Shown here: piece after piece, positions 58,534 through 64,000 of the stretch
Layout: each line of letters starts with the position of its first letter
How positions within the stretch are numbered: the first letter of the stretch is position 1
Origin: Phycomyces blakesleeanus NRRL 1555(-)
Taxonomy: Eukaryota > Mucoromycota > Mucoromycetes > Mucorales > Phycomycetaceae
NCBI RefSeq assembly: GCF_001638985.1
Contig: NW_017265144.1
Location: forward strand, 1,116,001-1,180,000
Reading direction: 5' to 3'
DNA: 64,000 nt
Position numbers and translations under genes: made by a program
The notes under the pieces: generated by a model
Seen by the model: only the letters and a program-made list of their open reading frames with translations
What the model was told of the DNA's origin: nothing
Databases searched by the model: none

Positions 58534-59205
58534 TTAATCTCCACTTGCACAACCTCTGCATCCACAATGAACACACTCGATTGTCTTTCCTTCTTCTAGC
58601 TTCTCTTTAGGTACACGGCAAACACAAGTTGTTCCAAAGTTGGTGTCTCTTGGCTGAACACATCGAAGACAGCACAATTTCTCGAATCCAGGCTATATAT
58701 AAATATAGTAAGAAAAAGAAAGAATAAGTAAGGTAAATGATGTAGAATGAGTTTTATAAAAACATACACACACAGAAACACACGCATATATAGCCATGTA
58801 TATACTATATACCAATACATTACCTTTTTCCATTTTGCGATTAGATTAGCATCGGCATATTTGTATTTTAATAAATAATCATATAGTTCTCGCGAGATTG
58901 CCTTTCGCTTGTGGTAAAGATCGAAAATATATCGTGTACGTTGATGATGAATGCGGAAGATTGGCCAGGAGCTTTCTACAATACGTTTACCCTCATGAGG
59001 CTCATTCTCAACTATATAAAAGAAAGAAAGATATTTAAATTAATACACACACGCACACACACATATATATAAAATAATGTCAAGGTATATTCAATTATAT
59101 TTATATACCTTCTTTCATCTTTTTGGCAAACTCATCTAGAGTTGGCTCAATTTCATCAAAACCCTGAGGAGGTCGCTTTGTTCGTGTTGTTCTGACTTTT
59201 GGCAT
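58534..59205 (-). CDS. BUD31: BUD31/G10 spliceosomal protein
   Basis: Small, nearly invariant component of the spliceosome (NineTeen-related/retention and splicing contacts), nuclear. Three exons, minus: 59109-59205, 58824-59011, 58534-58692; 147 residues. Start [16 protein letters not shown], then [71 protein letters not shown] and the C-terminal zinc-ligand cluster CVHCGCRGC. Cys residues for the zinc cluster are all visible. The Met at 59205 starts exactly as in other BUD31 proteins; an upstream in-frame Met at 59313 is leader. It shares a 306-bp divergent promoter region with the mitochondrial carrier gene. Confidence 0.97.
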
Positions 59206-59511
59206 TGCGTACAAGATCGATGGACGTGTTGCAAAGACCAAAAAAAAAAAAGTTAACTGCGAAAGCCAGAATAGATATGACCCAAACTTGGCAACCGTTG
59301 AAAACCGAGTCACAATTTCGCTTTTTTAAAATAATTTTTTAAAAAAAGGACAGAGAACGGATGGAAGCAAGGGAAAAAGAAAAAGAAAGGGGTAGTGAAT
59401 GAATTTGAAGATTAGACTTTATAATTTTTATTTATTTATCTGTTAAATAAATTCTTTGGTACCTTTCTTTTTTAATTATTTCTTTCTTTTTAATTATAAT
59501 TTGATATATAC
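59206..59511. promoter_or_regulatory. Divergent promoter region of BUD31 and carrier genes
   Basis: 306 bp separates the two start codons, which point away from each other. It contains a short A-run at 59242-59251, a T-run/A-run tract at 59335-59347 and a T-rich stretch before the carrier start. Shared control is inferred from spacing only. Confidence 0.5.
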
Positions 59512-60696
59512 ATGAGTATAGACGGCTATTATCTATTTGCATCGAGCGTTGCTGCTCTTATTGCCAGGACAGTAACTTATCCGAGTAAGTTCTTGGACTG
59601 TCGCTGGCAAATCGAGTTTGAAGAAGAGGAAGAAAAAGACATCAACAACAACAACAACAAATAACGAATAAACTATATTAATGAACCTTGTCAAAATTGA
59701 AATAAAAATTAATAAAAATCCAAAAAAAAAAAAGTTGATACAATCAAGACAAGACTTCAAGTAGAACATCTTCCGTTGCTGAATGGCGAATATTCAAATG
59801 AGACAATCCTTAATCAGGCATCGCGATCCATATATCTCATCACCCACAGCTCGCTCGCTTCTCTATACCATGGTCTCTTTGTCACTCTCCTTCTCTCTGT
59901 CCCGGCTCTTTCGATCTATCTCTCTTGTTACGCTGCTGCCAAGACCTGGCTCGACATCAATGGACCAGAATGGATTAGTCAGGGCGGAATAATAAACCCA
60001 CTTGTCTCGGGTTGTTTTGCAGAAGTAGTATCTGGTGTATTCTTTACGCCCATGGAAGTTCTCAAGAGCTGTCTCCAGAATGAGTACCATGATAATGATT
60101 ACAATCACATTCAATCAAACAACATCAACATCAACATCAGTAACAGCACCAGTAGCAGCTCGACATTTGAGTTGGTATTTTATATCTGGAAAACCAAAGG
60201 TCTACGGGGGTTCTATCGAGGCTACTGGATGAGCCTACTTGTCTTTGTTCCACACACGATGACTTATTTTGTAGTCTATGAGAAGCTCAAGGCAGTAGCT
60301 GGAGAAGAGTCATTTGTGATTTACATGATCTGCTCTACTTTTGCAGGTACAGTGGCCACAGTGGTGTCTACACCTCTTGATATTATCAAGACACGTTGGC
60401 AAGTGTCAGCAGGGGCAGAGTCAAATCAAGAGCCGGGACCACAGTCAGAGTCAGGGATGGTATCAGTTGTATCAGAATCAGGGTCAGAGTCAGATGATGA
60501 AAATAAGGACGTTGTAGTAAATTCGCGCAGTGGACCGCTTGCAATTGCGTATCAGATGTGGCACAAGGAAGGCAAGTGGCGAGCATTCACACGAGGATTG
60601 TTCGCAAGAATTGCTACAATGATTCCAATGACTACCATAAGTATGACCGTATTTGAGACTCTTATGGACTGGCACACCCGATCTATTGGACAATAA
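59512..60696 (+). CDS. Mitochondrial carrier (SLC25) family protein
   Basis: Six-span transporter of the inner mitochondrial membrane. Two exons, 59512-59584 and 59735-60696; 344 residues. Three tandem carrier repeats are marked by the signatures PIDTIKTRLQV, PMEVLKSCLQ and PLDIIKTRWQV, each at the end of an odd-numbered helix. Second halves include KGLRGFYRGYW and WRAFTRGLFARI. The first matrix loop is short, the second holds an Asn/Ser-rich insert (NNININISNSTSSSS) and the third a Ser/Glu/Asp-rich insert. The start is set by the first exon, MSIDGYYLFASSVAALIART, which forms helix 1. Substrate cannot be told from the contact-site residues by eye. Confidence 0.93.
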
Positions 60697-61208
60697 GATG
60701 TACAACTTTAAAGCAACCCACTATTCAAAGAAAGAAATATACACATACATGTATATAACAGCTGTGTGTGTAGACGGAGTGTAGATGTAGAGTAGAATGG
60801 TCTAATGAAGTATTTTGTGTATTTATTTATTTTTTGCTTATAAATATACAAATACATTATTTATTAATTACATATTGTATAAGAAAGATAAATAAAATAA
60901 AATAAAACAAAGAAAAAGGTATACCAAGTAGAATTAGCTTTGAAATATAAAGTAGATAGTTATTTTTTGTATATAGATATAAAATAGGGTAATAGAAGTA
61001 AAAATAAAAATAAAGAGATATTGTGTAAATTGGGTAGACAAAAAGAGGGTATGTGTTTGTATGTGTGTTATGTTTTGTGTATGTACTTTAGAAGAGGTAT
61101 ATAAAAGAATAGGGATAAGAATAAAATGTACTTGAAACCGTTTCTCTCCAATATAATCTCTCCTTCCCCTCTCTGCCCGCCTGTTTTTTTTTAAAAAAAA
61201 GGTAACCA
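60697..61208. other. Convergent intergenic region
   Basis: About 510 bp between two stop codons, with an (AAAAT)n tract near 60892 and a T-run/A-run palindrome at 61183-61200, just beyond the stop of the LtrA-domain gene. Confidence 0.5.
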
Positions 61209-64000
61209 TTAATCTGTAAGATCAATTGCAGCTAAATAAAAAGAATATTAAATCAATTGTTCAATGTTAGTATAGAAATATAAAGGTGTATATTCATAGG
61301 CACTTTTTTTTTAAAGAAAAAACTTACATTGGAGAAGCATGCAGGACATCATAATGGCAAGCATAGAGATACCAGTAAGATTATCATAGGTTGCAGCAGA
61401 AAGACCAAAGAACAAAACTGCGTTCAATATACGAGAAGCACAGATAATGCGAGACCATTTTGCTATAAGATTAAGAGTAGTAGAGTGAGATTTTGTTATG
61501 ATTTTACAAGTATGTGTGTGTGTGTGTTATTGATTTTCTTACCGTCAACTCTAGTATTAACCAACTTGATCAAAGCATTGATACACAGAATAAGTCCAGC
61601 AGAGATCCAGAATGCTTGAAATACAAATCTAGTATCTGGAATCTCTTCACACGCCTCGGTTTCTCCACCTGCTCCAGAGGCAACTCGCAGTGCAGTAATA
61701 AGAGAGTGACCGGCGGCCTCTGATGTTGCTGTTGTTGCGGCTGGTAAATGCAATTCAGCCTCGACTTCATGACAGGCCTCACGCATCAGCTCGGCACCGG
61801 CTTCTCCGTCATCCCATCCAAGACGGAAGATTGTGATAACATCAATCAATGCGATACCAAAAGCGACTTGGCATAGGTGGAGAGGGAAATGGAGCCATAC
61901 CCATATTTGACTCACTTCAATTTCGTTGAGAATCTTGATAATAAATACATATATATATTAGCTTCTGCCGTTTAAAAGTATAAAGTATGTAGGTTAACAC
62001 AGATAACATACCTCAGTATTAAAATCATCAAAGTACATGAAGAAGAAGTTGAAGATGATGATCAAACCAAACATGATAGAAACACTATAAAATAAAATAA
62101 AATAAATAAAACATGATTCCAAATATGTATATATATATAAACTTACACGACTGGAACGTGGGCTTCGGCATCTGAGACCATCGTAATAAATCCCATACAA
62201 TTCTCACCAAGAATGATAAGAGTAAAAAGACCGAATCTTTCAGCAAGATGACTAGCAGCCAAAGAGGTTTGCTTGTTCTTCTTCAAGGCTACGTTTACAA
62301 TAAATTCTGCGCCGATACTGATATACCAAAGCAAGTAACGAGCGGTCTGGTTTGTGGGGAACAAGAGAGAGCAACCCCACATAATAATTGAAATTGCATT
62401 AATTGCTACATAAGCAGCCAGAGTTTTGCGAGCAAACGAGCCAGAAATAATAGCAGCAATAAGTACAACGCCGTATTCGATCAACAAAACTGCCTTCATG
62501 ACTAAAAGAAAAGCAAGAACATGGATTATTTAGACATTAAGATGTGTGTACATGTGTTTTCAGTAATAAAAGATATATATATATATATAGGAATGAATGA
62601 AAACTTACCCATATAGCCAATAATGAAACCCTTTGGACTATCTTGCCAGAAACCATTACTAGATGCAGCCATGCCAACTATACGTGTTTATGAATGATTG
62701 TTTAGATTCAAGCTTACACTCACACTCACGTTCACTCGTAGAGAGAGTGAGAGAAATATAATGAAAAACTTACCCAAACCACACAGCTCTATGACCTTAT
62801 AGATGTGGTGCATAACATCTAGATATCAAATTTTAGTACATGAAGAAATAAATACGAATAATATGAACAATATATATATATATATATATATACTTTAGTG
62901 TCTTACCACCAGAGTCATAACGAGAAGAATACCTGAAAGAAAGAAAGAAAGAAAGAAAAAGTCAATACAAGTGTAATGATGGCTTGTATCTATGCTTAGA
63001 TACTTACAATGCACTTGAACACCATGTCCACCACATTACAACAAACCAGGCTGCGTAGATTCCCAATTGTTCTTGACCAGTGATATGGTTTGCATGAGTA
63101 AAGGTTCTACAAACAACACAGCGTTAGACATTTACTGATTATACATATGTATATGAGGACGAGAGAGAGACATACGTGAGCCAACCGACATAAAACACAT
63201 CACCAAACAACTCCACCCATGTAGCCTTTGTTTCTTCTTCAGTATCATCAGAAAGATCTGCATCAGGAAGACTACAATATAATGTTAGTTAATATTTGTT
63301 TATCTATATATCTCTTTTTCTATATATGTACATATTTATAATTTTAAGGTTTCTTACACAAAAATCGGGCGACGTCCTGCCCCACTTTCTCTGCCTTCTT
63401 CTTCGTCTTTTGGTTTATATGACTTGATTTCCAAGTAAACATTTTCGTTTAGTCGGATAACAGTTCCAGACAGATGGGACAAGGGGTGAGTTTCAGTCCT
63501 TGGCTTTTCACTCAATTTCTCTGGCTCCTCCACGTGCTTGGTCGTCACTCCATTATTTTCGGGTACTTGGAGTTTTTCGGATTGCTCCTGTTTTGGAGAC
63601 TCGGTTGCTGGAGGTGATACTAGCACTATAGCAGGATCTACTTGTTCCCGAGTTTCTTGTGTATCGGTTCCAACTATTTCTCTACGGCGGGGTATGGAAT
63701 CGTCAGAGTCGGAAGAACTACGTTTGTCTGTTTATAGGGTGTGATATGAGTGTGAAATGTGAGTGATATGACTATGATTATAACTATAGCTCTATATAGG
63801 TGTAGGTGTAGGTGTAGGTGTAGGTGTGCGTGTGCGTGTGCGTGTGCGTGTGCGTGTGCGTGTGCGTGCAAATGTGCAAGTATGAATGTGAAAGTGTGGC
63901 TTTGGGAATCAATTCCAACAAGACATGGGACACTAGAATAGAATAAAAAGAGGATGTACGACTTACTCTTCTTGAACTCAGCGGCCGCTTCTCTCAGCTC
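61209..64000 (-). CDS. LtrA-domain multispan membrane protein (5' end outside window)
   Basis: Belongs to the low-temperature-requirement A family (PF06772 type), polytopic membrane proteins of unclear role in bacteria and fungi. Twelve exons, minus: from beyond 64000 to 63967, 63358-63727, 63176-63271, 63008-63106, 62907-62932, 62774-62818, 62609-62677, 62147-62501, 62012-62084, 61543-61933, 61328-61462, 61209-61231. After a hydrophilic Glu/Ser-rich N-terminal part comes ATWVELFGDVFYVGWLTTF, the usual family entry, then AAWFVVMWWTWCSSALYSSR. The diagnostic block HLAERFGLFTLIILGE is in the 355-bp exon. Further spans include SIMFGLIIIFNFFFMYF and FRLGWDD-flanked helices, with an Ala/Glu-rich loop, ending SAIDLTD. 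All phases agree. Intron 1 holds a GTAGGT/GTGCGT microsatellite (63798-63866). Confidence 0.88.
63798..63866. repeat. Hexanucleotide repeat GTAGGT then GTGCGT
   Basis: About four GTAGGT units run into about eight GTGCGT units inside an intron of the LtrA-domain gene. The two blocks differ by point changes in one repeat unit. Antisense frames (His-Ala, Cys-Arg) are artefacts. Confidence 0.9.

Overview
The window is nuclear DNA of a fungus, most likely an early-diverging one (Mucoromycota, Mucorales-like). This is inferred from AT-rich, microsatellite-filled intergenic DNA, short GT-AG introns (most roughly 50-250 bp) in most genes, and a fungus-specific protein set: a Zn2Cys6 activator with a Fungal_trans region, MET2, a Swi5/Sae3 protein, a type I metacaspase, a diverged secreted aspartic protease and long F-box proteins. 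I cannot fix the species from sequence alone. Exon models were built by hand; for every complete gene the exon phases close into one reading frame.

Layout. 1-907: 5' part of an aspartic protease (minus), then a 5.5 kb gene-poor stretch. 6442-13718: a metacaspase and a 1,140-residue Zn2Cys6 transcription factor, both minus. 13949-14378: a 430-bp element with terminal inverted repeats, TA flanks and a perfect 31-bp hairpin, then a small membrane protein (minus). 16324-18246: an F-box/LRR protein. 20827-22015: an MDR-family reductase. 25401-25491: a 91-bp Tc1-like miniature element. 25858-27758: a broken F-box paralogue. 29164-29760: an unexplained GC-richer island. 31969-43658: a gene-dense block with PDCD2/Tsr4, MET2, Swi5, tRNase Z and a reticulon. 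46731-48519: a secreted proline-rich, GPI-anchored protein. 49416-50254: a dead Tc1/mariner transposase. 52387-60696: a glycerol-3-phosphate acyltransferase, a homeodomain factor, BUD31 and a mitochondrial carrier. 61209-64000: an LtrA-domain membrane protein that runs off the right edge.

The genes are mostly unrelated housekeeping and regulatory loci, not one cluster. Themes present are RNA processing (tRNase Z, BUD31), ribosomal protein chaperoning (PDCD2/Tsr4), ER lipid and membrane shape (acyltransferase, reticulon), methionine synthesis (MET2) and transcription control (Zn2Cys6, homeodomain). BUD31 and the carrier share a 306-bp divergent promoter region.

I did not find a convincing new multi-gene system. 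The most unusual signals are the hairpin-bearing TIR element, two introns that only splice in frame with a GC-AG donor, an aspartic protease whose first active-site motif reads DTT instead of DTG, the nonsense-riddled but otherwise in-frame transposase, and the GC-richer island of unknown origin.
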